From assembly GCF_002019855.1 (NCBI RefSeq), contig NZ_CM007717.1, positions 7,511,750 through 7,575,749 on the forward strand: DNA of 64,000 nt, read 5' to 3'. The stretch is from Streptomyces antibioticus (GTDB lineage Bacteria; Actinomycetota; Actinomycetes; Streptomycetales; Streptomycetaceae). Position numbers and translations under genes: made by a program. The notes below the pieces were generated by a model. That model saw only the letters and a list, made by a program, of their open reading frames with translations. It was not told where the DNA came from and ran no database searches. Shown here piece by piece: positions 1 through 8,915 of this stretch. Position 1 is the first letter of the stretch. The number at the start of each line of letters is the position of its first letter.

Positions 1-1116
1 GGCGACGGCACCCTCGCCCTCCCCGAGAGCGGCAACCGCGTCCCGGACCTCCTCGACGAGGCCCGCTGGGAACTCGACTTCCTGCTGAAGATGCAGGTGC
101 CCGCCGGACAGCCGCTGGCCGGCATGGCCCACCACAAGGTCCACGACGAGCAGTGGACCGGGCTGCCCCTGCTGCCCGCCGCCGATCCGCAGAAACGCGA
201 ACTCCACCCGCCGACCACCACGGCCACCCTCAACCTGGCCGCCACCGCCGCCCAGGCCGCCCGCCTCTACCGCCCCTACGACAAGGCGTTCGCCCAGCGG
301 GCGCTGAACGCCGCCCGCATGGCCTGGGCCGCCGCGCTCGCCCACCCGCACCTCTACGCCGACCCCGCCGACGGCACCGGCGGCGGCGCCTACCCCGACG
401 ACGACGCCACCGACGAGTTCTACTGGGCGGCCGCCGAGCTGTACCTCACCACCGGCGAACAGCGCTTCGCCGACCATGTGCTCGCCTCCCCGGCGCACAC
501 CGCCGACATCTTCGTCCCCAACGGCTTCGACTGGTCCCGCACGGCCGCCGCCGGCCGCCTCGACCTCGCGCTCGTCCCCAACGGGCTCCCCGGCCGCGAC
601 GCGGTCCGGCGCTCGGTGGTCCGGGGCGCCGACACCTACCTCGCCACCCTGGCCGCCCAGCCGTACGGCATGCCCTACGCCCCCGCCGGCAACCTCTACG
701 ACTGGGGCTCCGCCCACCAGGTCCTCAACAACGCCGTCGTCATCGCCACCGCCCATGACCTCACCGGCGCCACCAAGTACCGCGACGGCGCGGTCCAGAG
801 CATCGACCACGTCCTCGGCCGCAACGCCCTCAACATCTCCTACGTCACCGGCTACGGCGAGGTCGCGGCCCGCAACCAGCACAGCCGCTGGTACGCCCAC
901 CAGTTGGACCCGGCGCTCCCGGGCCCACCGGCCGGCACCCTCGCGGGCGGCCCCAACTCCAGCATCCAGGACCCCTACGCGCAGAGCCTGCTCCAGGGCT
1001 GCGTCGGCCAGTTCTGCTACATCGACGACATCCAGTCCTGGTCGACCAACGAGACCGCGATCAACTGGAACGCGGCCCTGGTCCGCCTGGCGTCGTTCGT
1101 GGCGGACCAGGGCTGA
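1..1116 (+). CDS. Glycoside hydrolase family 9 endoglucanase, C-terminal part (5' truncated by window)
   Basis: The reading frame is open from base 1, so the start and N-terminus lie outside the window. The visible 371 residues are the (alpha/alpha)6-barrel catalytic domain of a GH9 cellulase, which hydrolyses internal beta-1,4-glucan bonds by inversion. Seen in sequence: DEARWELDFLLKMQ near the start (typical of the region after the nucleophile Asp motif), NALNISYVTGYG, then NQHSRW, which carries the conserved active-site His. The terminal CYIDDIQSWSTNETAINWN carries the Asp/Glu signature with the general acid Glu. The protein ends soon after the catalytic domain, so any CBM or Ig-like domain must be N-terminal. 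It is convergent with the CHAT gene. The family call is firm; substrate is inferred. Confidence 0.93.
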   Translation, partial: GDGTLALPESGNRVPDLLDEARWELDFLLKMQVPAGQPLAGMAHHKVHDEQWTGLPLLPAADPQKRELHPPTTTATLNLAATAAQAARLYRPYDKAFAQRALNAARMAWAAALAHPHLYADPADGTGGGAYPDDDATDEFYWAAAELYLTTGEQRFADHVLASPAHTADIFVPNGFDWSRTAAAGRLDLALVPNGLPGRDAVRRSVVRGADTYLATLAAQPYGMPYAPAGNLYDWGSAHQVLNNAVVIATAHDLTGATKYRDGAVQSIDHVLGRNALNISYVTGYGEVAARNQHSRWYAHQLDPALPGPPAGTLAGGPNSSIQDPYAQSLLQGCVGQFCYIDDIQSWSTNETAINWNAALVRLASFVADQG

Positions 1117-1173
1117 GCGGGCGGTCGAGGGGTGAGCGGTTGAGGGTCGGACGCTCCGCGCACGTGCGCCCGG

Positions 1174-4100
1174 TCAGACGCCGACGTGGACGTGCGCGGC
1201 CCACAGCCAAGGGTTGTCGGGCCGGGCGTCGCGCCGCGCGAGGACGGCGCGGTGCAGGGCCCTGGCCGCCCGCCCGACGTCCGGCGGGCCGGTGCCGTCG
1301 TCGGTGAGGTCCGTGTAGAAGGCGTCCGTCAGCGCCGCTGCCGTAGCGTCCTGCACCGGCCACAGCGTCCCCACGACCTGGGCGTACCCGGCGAGCAGGA
1401 AGGAGGAGGTGAGCTGGAGCACCTCGTCGACGCGGTCGGGGGCGGCGCCCGCGGTGCTGCACGCCGAGAGGAAGGCGAGGTCGCCGCGGAGCCGCAACTG
1501 CGAGACCGCGCCCAGGGTGAGCGGCCGGGTCTCGTGGTCGTCGAGGAGGAGCCGGCTCTGCCGCGGGGAGCCCCAGTCGCTGACGGAGTGACAGGCGAAG
1601 TGGGCGATGCGGTGCCCGGGCAGCGCGCCGAGCACCGTGTCCCGGACCGTGTCCGGACTCTTCAGGAGGCGGGCGTCCGGCACGAGCGCGCGCAGCCGAT
1701 CCGCCTCGCGCCGCACCCCGGGCAGCGCCGAGGCCAGCGGGGTGTCCGGCATCGCGACCACGAGCGTGCGCCGGGGCCCGTCGGCGCCGGCCTCGCGGCG
1801 GGCCAGCCGCGCCGACGCCAGGGCGCGCAGCGTGGGCGTGTACGAGGAGACGACACGGTCCATCACGGCACCGGGCCGGTGCCCGGCCGCGTGCAGCGGG
1901 AACCAGACCATCGGCCCCGTCGGACACCACCACAGCCGCGGCGGCCCGCCCTCCGGGCCCGCCGGGAGATGACCGCCCGACTCCAGCGCGTCGAGCACCG
2001 GACCCGTCACGGTGTCCCACAGCCACCCGAGGATCTCCCGCAACGGTTCGGCGGGCTGGGCTTCGGCCAGGGTGGCGTCCAGCAGCCGGTTCGCCTCCCG
2101 CTCGATCGCCTTCCACTCCAGGCCGGGCAGCGGGATCGCGCACAGCCCGGTGCGCGTCACGGCGAGCGCGTCGCACCGCCCGCGCGTCGCGTTGACGTAC
2201 ACCACCGGCCCCTCGGCGGCCTGTCCGCTCAGCTCGGCCCAGGTGGGCGGCAGCAGGAACCGTTCGAAGCCGGGCAGCGCGCGGATCTCCCCGAGCAGGG
2301 CGTCGCGTTCGGCGGCGAGGGAGAGGCGCCGCTCGGCGGTCCTGCGCCTGCGGTCGTCCGCCTCGTCGCGCGGGCCGCCGACGGTGGAGGCCAGCCGGAC
2401 GAAGGAGTCCGGCGCCGCGGCGAGGTTGTCCAGGGCGCGCGCCCGCTCGCCCCACGCGTCGAACGCCTCGGCGAGCCCAGGCCGGCTCCGCCGCAGCCGG
2501 GCGAGATCGCCGCGCGCGTCCACGGACTCGGCCATCAGGACACCCCGGCTCTGCTCCAGGAGCTCCACGGCCCGTTCGGGCAGTCCGGCGTCGAGCGCGG
2601 CGGCCGCCGCGGCGGAGGCCAGCCCCGTGAGCCGACCGAGCCGGTGCTCGCGGTCCTCCCGGTCCAGCGTCCAGGGGACGACGCCCACCAGCAGCTCCAT
2701 CGCCCGGTCGAAGGCTTCGCGCGCCTCGTCCAGCCGCCCGGCCTCGTGCGCGCACACGCCCCAGTACCAGGCGGTCTCCAGACGCCGCGACACCTCGCCT
2801 GCGCGGACACCGACGGCGGCGCGCAGGGCGGCGAGCGCCTCGTCCAGCACGGCCGGGTCCTGGCCGCGGAGGTACCGCTGCCAGCGGACGCGTCCCTGGA
2901 GCACCAGTACCGTGAAGCGGTCGACGGCGTCGCCGGTCGTCAGCAGGGCCGCCTCGGCGATGCTCCGTTCGGCTTCGTCGAGTCGGCCGGGGTCGTCCGT
3001 TTGTCCGTACCGTTCGATGTGGCCCATCGCCAGGTTGGTGAGAGCCGCGTGACGCAGCGTCGGAGAGCCGGTCGCCGCCGCGGCGCGCAGCAGAGCCGTT
3101 CCCGCGTCGTGGGCGTCCGGGTTCTCGGTGACCTCAGCGATCTCCTGGAACACGAGTGCCAGTTCGTTGAGGATCTGGGGTCGCAGCACATGGCCGTCAG
3201 AGGTCAGTTCGAGCGACTGCCGGCCGGACTCCGCGGCCGCCTCCAGCGAACCCGTGTCCCCCGTGCGCTGGTGGAACCGGAGCGCGGCGCGGGTGTAGGC
3301 CGACAGGTGCTCGGCGGACCAGTGGTCCCCGCGCGGGGAGTCCTCGATGGCCTGACGCGCGGTGGCGACGCTCTCCTCCAGCGGGCCCAGATCGCCGGTG
3401 GCCTCGTGCAGCAGGCCCAGGGTGCCGCTGAGGTTGGTCAGATACACCGGCCGGTCCACATGGCCGGGGGCGGTGCGGTCGACGGCGTTGCGCAGGTGCT
3501 GCGCCGCCTGCCGCAGGAACGCGACGTCCCCACTGGTGTCGAACCGTGAACGGACCACGATGGCAAGGTTGTTCCAGGTCGTGGCCAAGGGCGGGTCCTG
3601 CGTGGCCAGCGCCCGGCGACCCGCCTCCTCCGCCTCGGCCAGCGCTTCGGGGGAGTCCGTCGCCTGATGCAAGCGGGTGAGGACCATACAGAGGTTGGAC
3701 CAGGCGTGGACGTCGACATGCCGGATTCCTTCCCGCACCGACGAGCGGGCGGCGGTGACGGCCTCCTCCAGCGCGTCCCGGTCGCCCGTCACCAGGAACC
3801 GGGTGTTCAGCAGCAGCGCGAGGTTCGTCAGCACCAGGCTGCGGTGCCAGTCGTGTTCCGAGGAGGCCGCTGCGGCGCTCCGGGCGTACGTCACGGCCTC
3901 CTCGAGGACGGCCGCGTCCCGGGTGAGCAGGAACGTGTCGTGCAGTGCCAGACCCAGGGCGGAGAAGACGGTGACGGTGTCGCGCACCGGTTCGCCGTAG
4001 GCGTGGACCGCGGCCCGGCCGACGGTGACGGCCTCCTCCAGCAGGGCGAGCCGGCCCGTCCGCTCGTACCAGTCGTGGAGGATCGGGGCCAGGTTGGCGC

Positions 4101-5934
4101 GCAGGAGTTCGGGCCTGCTCACGGACGACTCGGCCAGGCCCGCCCGCAGGACGTCCGCGGCCTCCCGCGGCGCGTCGGGGGCGTCAGACGCCTCGGCCTG
4201 CGCCTGAAGGCACTCCGCAAGCCGGGCCAGGCACCGGGTGTACCTGTCGTCGTGCGGAAGCGGCGCGTGGACGAGCCGGCGCAGGTCGGCCACCACCTCG
4301 GCCAGGGCCTCGGGCTCACCGTGGCGCTGATGGGCGAGGAGCACGAGCGACGCCCGGTCGGCCTGACCGTGCAGTTGCCCGGGGGCGTCGGCCGGGGTGA
4401 GCGCGGTGGCCTCCCGTCCCGCTGCGAGGGCGTCCGACATCAGCGCACGGTCGTCGCCGTGCTGGACGACGCCCATCGCCGCCTGGACGAAGCGCCACAG
4501 GCCGGCCGCTCGCTCCGGGCCCCGTTCCGTCGGCGTCGGCAGGAAGGAGCGGGTCAGACGCGTGAGGTCGCTCAGCGTCTCGGGCGACCCGGTCAGCAGG
4601 AGCAGTTGGCGAAGGCCGTTGTAGAGCGCGGTCCGCAGGTCGAGTTCGCAGGGATCACCGGGCAAAGTCCCGTCCAGGACCGCCCGGCACAGCGCCACCT
4701 GCCGCCGCAGCAGGTCCTCCGTGTCATCGGAAGTACGGCAGAGCGCCCGCAGCAGTTGGCGGCAGTGGGTCTCGGCCTCCGTGCCGACGGCACGCTCCTC
4801 CCACGCCCTGCCGACGACGTCCAGGGCCTCCCGCCGGGCCTCGGCGGAGGGCCTCTCCACGGCGTTGGTGGTCAGCGCTCGGGCGAAGTCGAGGAGCGCC
4901 TCGGCCCGTTCCCGCGGTCCGGCCGCGTCGAGGAAGCGCCGCAGGACGTCGGCGCGCTCCCTCCGCCTGGCGGCCTCGTCGGGCCCCTCGACGAGCAGGA
5001 CGATGTACAGGTTCCGCAGGGCCGTGGCGGCGGAGAGTTCCTCGGACGTCTGCCGGGTCACATCCCGGGTCACCGCCACGGCCTCCGCCAGTACGGCCGG
5101 ATCGGCCCGGAGCTGATGGATCAGCGTCAGCGCGGCCCCCAGCACGTGCAACGCCAACGGGCGCAGCTCCGCGCCCTCCGGCAGCAGCGCGACCGCGGCG
5201 CGGGCGGTGGTCAGGGACTCCTCCGCCACTTGGAGGTCATCCGTCTCCTTCGCCAGGTCGTGCAGGGTCCTCGCCAGCTCGCGCAACACCGGCGCCCGGC
5301 GCGGATCGCCGTCCGGGGCCGCCGCCACGGCCGCGCGCCGCCAGTGCAGCGCCGCCCCCAGGGTGACCTCACCGGTCCGGTCGTGCAGCCGCTCCAACTG
5401 GCGGGCGGTGTGGGAGAAGTACTCGGGGCGCTGCGGATGGCGCAGGGGCAGCGCCTCGCATACGTGCCGGAGCAGCAGGACCGCGGTCAACAGGGCGTCG
5501 ACGTCCCCGGTCCGCTCGTACCGGTCCACCAGGACCGCGGCCCGCCGCTGCCACTGCAGGGGGCCGCCCTGCGGCCGGTAGGCGTCGCTCAGTCGCGCCC
5601 CGACCTCGGGCGGAAGTCGCTCGGGGGCGTCCAGCCACACCGTCTCCAGCAGGCCGAGCGCCGCCTCCCGGGACTGTCCGCGCCGCGTGAGGCGGGCCGC
5701 CGTGTGCCGGTACCAGAAGAACAGCCCGGCCGCCCGGCGCACCTCGTGATCACCGCGGAGCGACGCGCCCACGCTCGCCACCAGCCGCCCGGCCTCGACG
5801 TACCCGTCGACGGAGAGCGCCGTGCGGTCCCCGTCCCGCTCCCACCGCCGTATCCGCTCCTCGACAGCGGCCAGCAGCTCCCGCCGCCGTTCGGTGTCCG
5901 GCTCCGGCTCCGGCCCCGTCTCGTTCTCCGTCAT
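1174..5934 (-). CDS. Large TPR-repeat protein with C-terminal CHAT peptidase domain
   Basis: A 1586-residue protein. I chose the ATG at 5934 (MTENETGPEPEPD) because a GGGGTGGGG ribosome site sits just upstream; an in-frame ATG at 6054 would add 40 unlikely residues. About residues 60-1290 form a long array of TPR-like helical repeats, with recurring units such as ALEEAVTAARSSV and LEEAVTVGRAAV. The last ~280 residues are a CHAT domain, a caspase-like clan CD cysteine peptidase. The likely dyad is the His of HFACHS (about 1449) and the Cys of LSACSTAG (about 1492), both present, so the peptidase is probably active. CHAT-TPR proteins are common in Streptomyces and some serve in programmed-death or immune-like systems; the target here is unknown. 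It is divergent from the toxin-antitoxin-like pair at 6090, with 155 bp between. Confidence 0.9.
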   Translation of the reverse strand: MTENETGPEPEPDTERRRELLAAVEERIRRWERDGDRTALSVDGYVEAGRLVASVGASLRGDHEVRRAAGLFFWYRHTAARLTRRGQSREAALGLLETVWLDAPERLPPEVGARLSDAYRPQGGPLQWQRRAAVLVDRYERTGDVDALLTAVLLLRHVCEALPLRHPQRPEYFSHTARQLERLHDRTGEVTLGAALHWRRAAVAAAPDGDPRRAPVLRELARTLHDLAKETDDLQVAEESLTTARAAVALLPEGAELRPLALHVLGAALTLIHQLRADPAVLAEAVAVTRDVTRQTSEELSAATALRNLYIVLLVEGPDEAARRRERADVLRRFLDAAGPRERAEALLDFARALTTNAVERPSAEARREALDVVGRAWEERAVGTEAETHCRQLLRALCRTSDDTEDLLRRQVALCRAVLDGTLPGDPCELDLRTALYNGLRQLLLLTGSPETLSDLTRLTRSFLPTPTERGPERAAGLWRFVQAAMGVVQHGDDRALMSDALAAGREATALTPADAPGQLHGQADRASLVLLAHQRHGEPEALAEVVADLRRLVHAPLPHDDRYTRCLARLAECLQAQAEASDAPDAPREAADVLRAGLAESSVSRPELLRANLAPILHDWYERTGRLALLEEAVTVGRAAVHAYGEPVRDTVTVFSALGLALHDTFLLTRDAAVLEEAVTYARSAAAASSEHDWHRSLVLTNLALLLNTRFLVTGDRDALEEAVTAARSSVREGIRHVDVHAWSNLCMVLTRLHQATDSPEALAEAEEAGRRALATQDPPLATTWNNLAIVVRSRFDTSGDVAFLRQAAQHLRNAVDRTAPGHVDRPVYLTNLSGTLGLLHEATGDLGPLEESVATARQAIEDSPRGDHWSAEHLSAYTRAALRFHQRTGDTGSLEAAAESGRQSLELTSDGHVLRPQILNELALVFQEIAEVTENPDAHDAGTALLRAAAATGSPTLRHAALTNLAMGHIERYGQTDDPGRLDEAERSIAEAALLTTGDAVDRFTVLVLQGRVRWQRYLRGQDPAVLDEALAALRAAVGVRAGEVSRRLETAWYWGVCAHEAGRLDEAREAFDRAMELLVGVVPWTLDREDREHRLGRLTGLASAAAAAALDAGLPERAVELLEQSRGVLMAESVDARGDLARLRRSRPGLAEAFDAWGERARALDNLAAAPDSFVRLASTVGGPRDEADDRRRRTAERRLSLAAERDALLGEIRALPGFERFLLPPTWAELSGQAAEGPVVYVNATRGRCDALAVTRTGLCAIPLPGLEWKAIEREANRLLDATLAEAQPAEPLREILGWLWDTVTGPVLDALESGGHLPAGPEGGPPRLWWCPTGPMVWFPLHAAGHRPGAVMDRVVSSYTPTLRALASARLARREAGADGPRRTLVVAMPDTPLASALPGVRREADRLRALVPDARLLKSPDTVRDTVLGALPGHRIAHFACHSVSDWGSPRQSRLLLDDHETRPLTLGAVSQLRLRGDLAFLSACSTAGAAPDRVDEVLQLTSSFLLAGYAQVVGTLWPVQDATAAALTDAFYTDLTDDGTGPPDVGRAARALHRAVLARRDARPDNPWLWAAHVHVGV

Positions 5935-6089
5935 GCCCCACCCCCGGTGACGAGCAGGATGCGTCCGGTCCGGCCCGGCAACAAGGGCGCACGATGTGCG
6001 GCACGCGCCCCTTACCGTCGGTACCGCATCGGCACCCCGCTGAGCTGGGGACATTTACGGCCGAGTACCCGGGCGCTACCGTGAGGGGC

Positions 6090-6335
6090 ATGCCAGCCCT
6101 CAATGTGGAGTTCAGCGATCGCGAGCTGGAGGACCTGCGGCGGATCGCCAAGGAACGCGGCATCTCGATGAAGACGCTCGTCCGGCAGGCCGCCGCCGCG
6201 GACATCGCGCGGCACCGGGCGCTCCAGGAGGGCGCCGAAGCGTTTCGGACGTTCTTCACGGCCCACGCCGACGAGTTCGCGGCCGCCTTCCCCGAGGACG
6301 AACCCTCCGCCAGGGGCACGGGGCGGGTCGTCTGA
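6090..6335 (+). CDS. Ribbon-helix-helix-like antitoxin candidate
   Basis: An 81-residue protein starting at the ATG after GTGAGGGG. Residues 1-40 (LNVEFSDRELEDLRRIAKER then GISMKTLVRQ) look like a short beta strand followed by two helices, as in Arc/MetJ ribbon-helix-helix DNA-binding antitoxins. The acidic C-terminal half, ending in a Pro/Gly-rich tail, would be the toxin-binding part. It lies 3 nt upstream of the Doc-like gene, so the two are almost surely cotranscribed and translationally linked. By analogy with such pairs it would bind and neutralise the partner and autorepress the promoter between 5935 and 6089. The pairing is seen; the antitoxin role is inferred. Confidence 0.7.
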   Translation: MPALNVEFSDRELEDLRRIAKERGISMKTLVRQAAAADIARHRALQEGAEAFRTFFTAHADEFAAAFPEDEPSARGTGRVV

Positions 6336-6338
6336 CCG

Positions 6339-6716
6339 ATGGCAGCCGTCCTCCACATCGACGTGCCCTGGCTGCTCCGGCGCCACGAGGAGGTGCTGCC
6401 GGAGCAGCCCGCCATCGACGACTTCTCGGCGCTGGTCGCCGCCGTCGCCCGGCACCGGGTCGACCCGCCCCGGCTCGGTGTGAACTCCGACCCGGCCTGG
6501 CGGGCCACCGCGCTGCTGCACACGCTCGCCCTGCTCAGACCCCTGCCCGCGGCCAACGCCCGCTTCGCCTGCGCGACGGCGGTGGCCTACATGTTCGTCA
6601 GCGGCGTCGGCATCGACCCGCCCTACGGCGCCCTAGTCGACCTCACCCGGGACCTGATCGACGGCAAGACGGACGTCTACGGCGCCGCGGACCGGCTGCG
6701 GTCCTGGCAGATCTGA
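6339..6716 (+). CDS. Doc-like (Fic-fold) toxin candidate with degenerate active site
   Basis: A 125-residue protein matching in size and layout the small Streptomyces proteins usually annotated as toxin Doc. Helical segments LHIDVPWLLRRHEEVLP, DPAWRATALLHTLALLRPLP and GALVDLTRDLIDG fit the Fic/Doc fold. Doc enzymes carry HPFxxGNKR and phosphorylate EF-Tu. Here the aligned stretch is RPLPAANARF: the catalytic His is replaced by Arg and the first Gly by Ala, while Asn and the final Arg remain. Canonical kinase or AMPylation chemistry is therefore doubtful. It is the second gene of the pair starting at 6090 and is followed by a 12-bp hairpin. Toxicity is inferred from context only. Confidence 0.65.
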   Translation: MAAVLHIDVPWLLRRHEEVLPEQPAIDDFSALVAAVARHRVDPPRLGVNSDPAWRATALLHTLALLRPLPAANARFACATAVAYMFVSGVGIDPPYGALVDLTRDLIDGKTDVYGAADRLRSWQI

Positions 6717-6745
6717 CACCCCCCGGCCACCCCTGAAACCTCGTG

Positions 6746-6784
6746 GGCCGCCGGCCGAGGGCGGGAGGAGCACGGCCGGCGGCC
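6746..6784. terminator. 12-bp GC hairpin after the Doc-like gene
   Basis: GGCCGCCGGCCG at 6746-6757 is perfectly complementary to CGGCCGGCGGCC at 6773-6784, with a 15-nt loop. It begins 30 nt past the stop codon of the toxin-like gene. There is no U-run, as is common for Streptomyces terminators. Confidence 0.55.
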
Positions 6785-7137
6785 AGGGCGCGCGGGAGAG
6801 CCGCCGTCCCGCGCGGGGCCTTCCGAGGAAGTGGCCGGTTCCAGTCCACTACGCGGCACCGCGCGCGGGAAGGTGCGCGAGGGCCCGGCGGGTGCGCGCG
6901 TTTCACACGGGGCGCAAGAGCGGAGGAAAGGGGTGCCGAGGGGCATGCCGACGGTCCCGTCTGTCGACTTTCTTTCAACAAGGGCCCGCTTGTCCTCGCG
7001 CCTTGTTGCGTACGACTCAGTTGTGCGAGGGTGACGCGTGGGGCGGGGGGTGAAAGCGGGATCTCCGCGTTCGCCGGCGGAGTCGAGTTTCGCGCTCCCC
7101 GTCGCGTCGACCAGGTACGTACCAAAGGAAACCCTCA
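6785..7137. other. Intergenic region upstream of the sigma/ricin gene
   Basis: I see no gene here. The stretch around 6970-7030 is locally less GC-rich (TTTCTTTCAAC, TTGTTGCGTACGACTCAG) than its surroundings and is the most likely place for the promoter of the gene at 7138. AAAGGA at 7126-7131 is a good ribosome-binding site for that gene's GTG start. No riboswitch or repeat was recognised. Confidence 0.4.
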
Positions 7138-8769
7138 GTGCCCACCCCCCAGCCTCCTCGTCCCCCCTACCCGCCGCCAGGCGGGGCCCCCGGCGAATCC
7201 GACGAGTCGCTCGCCGCGGGGATACGCGGCGGCACGGACAGCGAAGTGGCCCAGTCCACCGCGCTGCTGATCGCCCGGCACTGGCGGCCGGTGCACGAGT
7301 ACGCGGTCATCTGCCTCGCGTCCGGCGGGAACGTGTCCAACATGCTCACCGCGGCCGCCTTCCACCAGGTCTTCGACCGGGTGAAGCTCGGCGAGCCCGG
7401 CACCGCGCTGCGCCCCCGACTCCTGGTGACCGTACGGGACATGGCCCGGCTGTGGGCCGCCGACCCCGGTATCTCCGACGTCCTTCCGGTGCTGACCAAA
7501 CCGGCCGGCGCCCGCGGCATGCGCACCTCGAAGTCGCTGATCCCCGACAACCGCGTCCTCGCCGAACGCTCCTTCCAGGGCCTGCCCGCGGTCGCCCGCT
7601 GCGTCCTGTGGCACGTGGAGGTCGAGGCCGAGGACATCACCGTCGCCGCCGGACTGCTCGGCATGGACTACGAGACCGTCACCGGCACCCTCGAACAGGC
7701 CCGGGACAAGCTGCGCGAGGGCCTGGTGCGCGCCCACCGCGAACTCGCCCCCAGCAAGGACTGCCGCTTCTACAACCGGCTCCTCGACGTCCCCATCCGG
7801 CGTGGCGGCGACCTCCTCCCGGACGTCCGCTCGCACCTGGACGAATGCCGCTACTGCCGTGCCGCCGCCGAACAACTCGGCCATTTCGAGAACGGCTTGG
7901 GCGTCCTGCTCACCGAGGCCGTGCTCGGCTGGGGCGCCCGCCGCTACCACGACACCCGACCCGGCCGCGACAAGCAGCAGTCCGTACGGCTGCGCGGCTC
8001 CGCCCGGCACCGGGGCGGCGGCGGGACCCGTGGCCGGCGCTCCACCCTGCTCTCGCGCCTGTCCGCGCCCCGCCGGGGGGCGTCCGGCGGACCCCGTTCG
8101 CCGCGCGCCCTGTTCACCGGCGTCGGCCTCGCCTCGGCCGGGCTGCTCACCACCCTGCTCGCGGCCGGCGTGTGGTCCGACGACGGCGGCGCCGACCCGG
8201 CCGCCGCCACCAGCGGGTCCGCCCCCGGCACCGACTCCCGGGCCGCCACCGGCTCGCCCACCAACCCCGCGCAACTGCCCACCGCGTCCGGCCGGACCAC
8301 CCTGCGCAACATCGGCACCGACCTCTGTCTCGACGTGCAGGGCGAGCCGGCCGCCGGGGCCGCCGTCCAGCTCGCGGAGTGCTCGGGCGAGGCCACCCAG
8401 CAGTGGTCGTACTCCGACGACGGCATGCTGAGCAGTGTCGCCGACCCCGGCCTGTGCGTGGACGCGCACGCGGACGCCGGGGTCGTCATCCTGGGCGACT
8501 GCGCCGACACCGGCGACCCGCGCGCCGACGACGTGCGCTACGACCTCACCGCCCAGGGCGAGTTGCTGCCCCGCTGGGACGACGCCCTGGCGCTCGCGCC
8601 GGCCGGTGAGGAGCCGGGCGCCGACGTGGTGGTGAAGGTCCGCGACCGTTCGCCCTCGCAACGCTGGGCCACCGAGGCCGTCTCCGCCACACCCGGCTCA
8701 CTGGCGGTCACCCCGCCGGCGGCCCACCCGGCGGCCCACCCGGCGGGCTTCCCCGACGACACGGCCTGA
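7138..8769 (+). CDS. Sigma-factor-like / zinc-finger / transmembrane / ricin-B lectin fusion protein
   Basis: 543 residues from a GTG start with AAAGGA upstream. After a Pro-rich head, residues ~20-210 resemble the regions 2 and 4 layout of ECF sigma factors (DESLAAGIRGG, then the HTH-like DYETVTGTLEQARDKLREGL). HLDECRYCRAAAEQ (His233, Cys237, Cys240) is an anti-sigma-type zf-HC2 zinc finger. One transmembrane helix lies near 324-346 (ALFTGVGLASAGLLTTLLAA). The C-terminal ~150 residues carry ricin-type QW repeats (TLRNIGTDLCLDVQGE, TQQWSYSDDG, SQRW), presumably outside the cell. The layout suggests a membrane protein coupling carbohydrate sensing outside to transcription inside. Whether the sigma-like half binds RNA polymerase is not shown. 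Similar fusions exist in other Streptomyces. Confidence 0.8.
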   Translation: MPTPQPPRPPYPPPGGAPGESDESLAAGIRGGTDSEVAQSTALLIARHWRPVHEYAVICLASGGNVSNMLTAAAFHQVFDRVKLGEPGTALRPRLLVTVRDMARLWAADPGISDVLPVLTKPAGARGMRTSKSLIPDNRVLAERSFQGLPAVARCVLWHVEVEAEDITVAAGLLGMDYETVTGTLEQARDKLREGLVRAHRELAPSKDCRFYNRLLDVPIRRGGDLLPDVRSHLDECRYCRAAAEQLGHFENGLGVLLTEAVLGWGARRYHDTRPGRDKQQSVRLRGSARHRGGGGTRGRRSTLLSRLSAPRRGASGGPRSPRALFTGVGLASAGLLTTLLAAGVWSDDGGADPAAATSGSAPGTDSRAATGSPTNPAQLPTASGRTTLRNIGTDLCLDVQGEPAAGAAVQLAECSGEATQQWSYSDDGMLSSVADPGLCVDAHADAGVVILGDCADTGDPRADDVRYDLTAQGELLPRWDDALALAPAGEEPGADVVVKVRDRSPSQRWATEAVSATPGSLAVTPPAAHPAAHPAGFPDDTA

Positions 8770-8915
8770 GACACCCGCCTGAGGCGCCCGGCCTGAGCCC
8801 TCGGCCGGAGACGCCAGGCCGGAGGCGCCCGGCGTGAGGCGCCCGGCGTGAGGCGCCCGGCCCGAACCCCCGGCCTGAGGCGTCCGGCCTGCGATGCCCG
8901 ACCTGAGGCGCCGTC
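8767..8915. repeat. Degenerate short tandem repeats between convergent genes
   Basis: About eight imperfect copies of a ~14-bp unit close to GAGGCGCCCGGCNT run through the gap between the sigma/ricin gene and the lactate oxidase gene. The most regular copies are at 8822-8865. Adjacent copies could fold into several alternative hairpins and might act as a bidirectional terminator. No coding potential is supported. Confidence 0.5.

Noticed and set aside
3667..6084. Long rightward frame opposite the CHAT gene
   Set aside because: Antisense of the TPR array; the translation has no domain and starts without a ribosome site.
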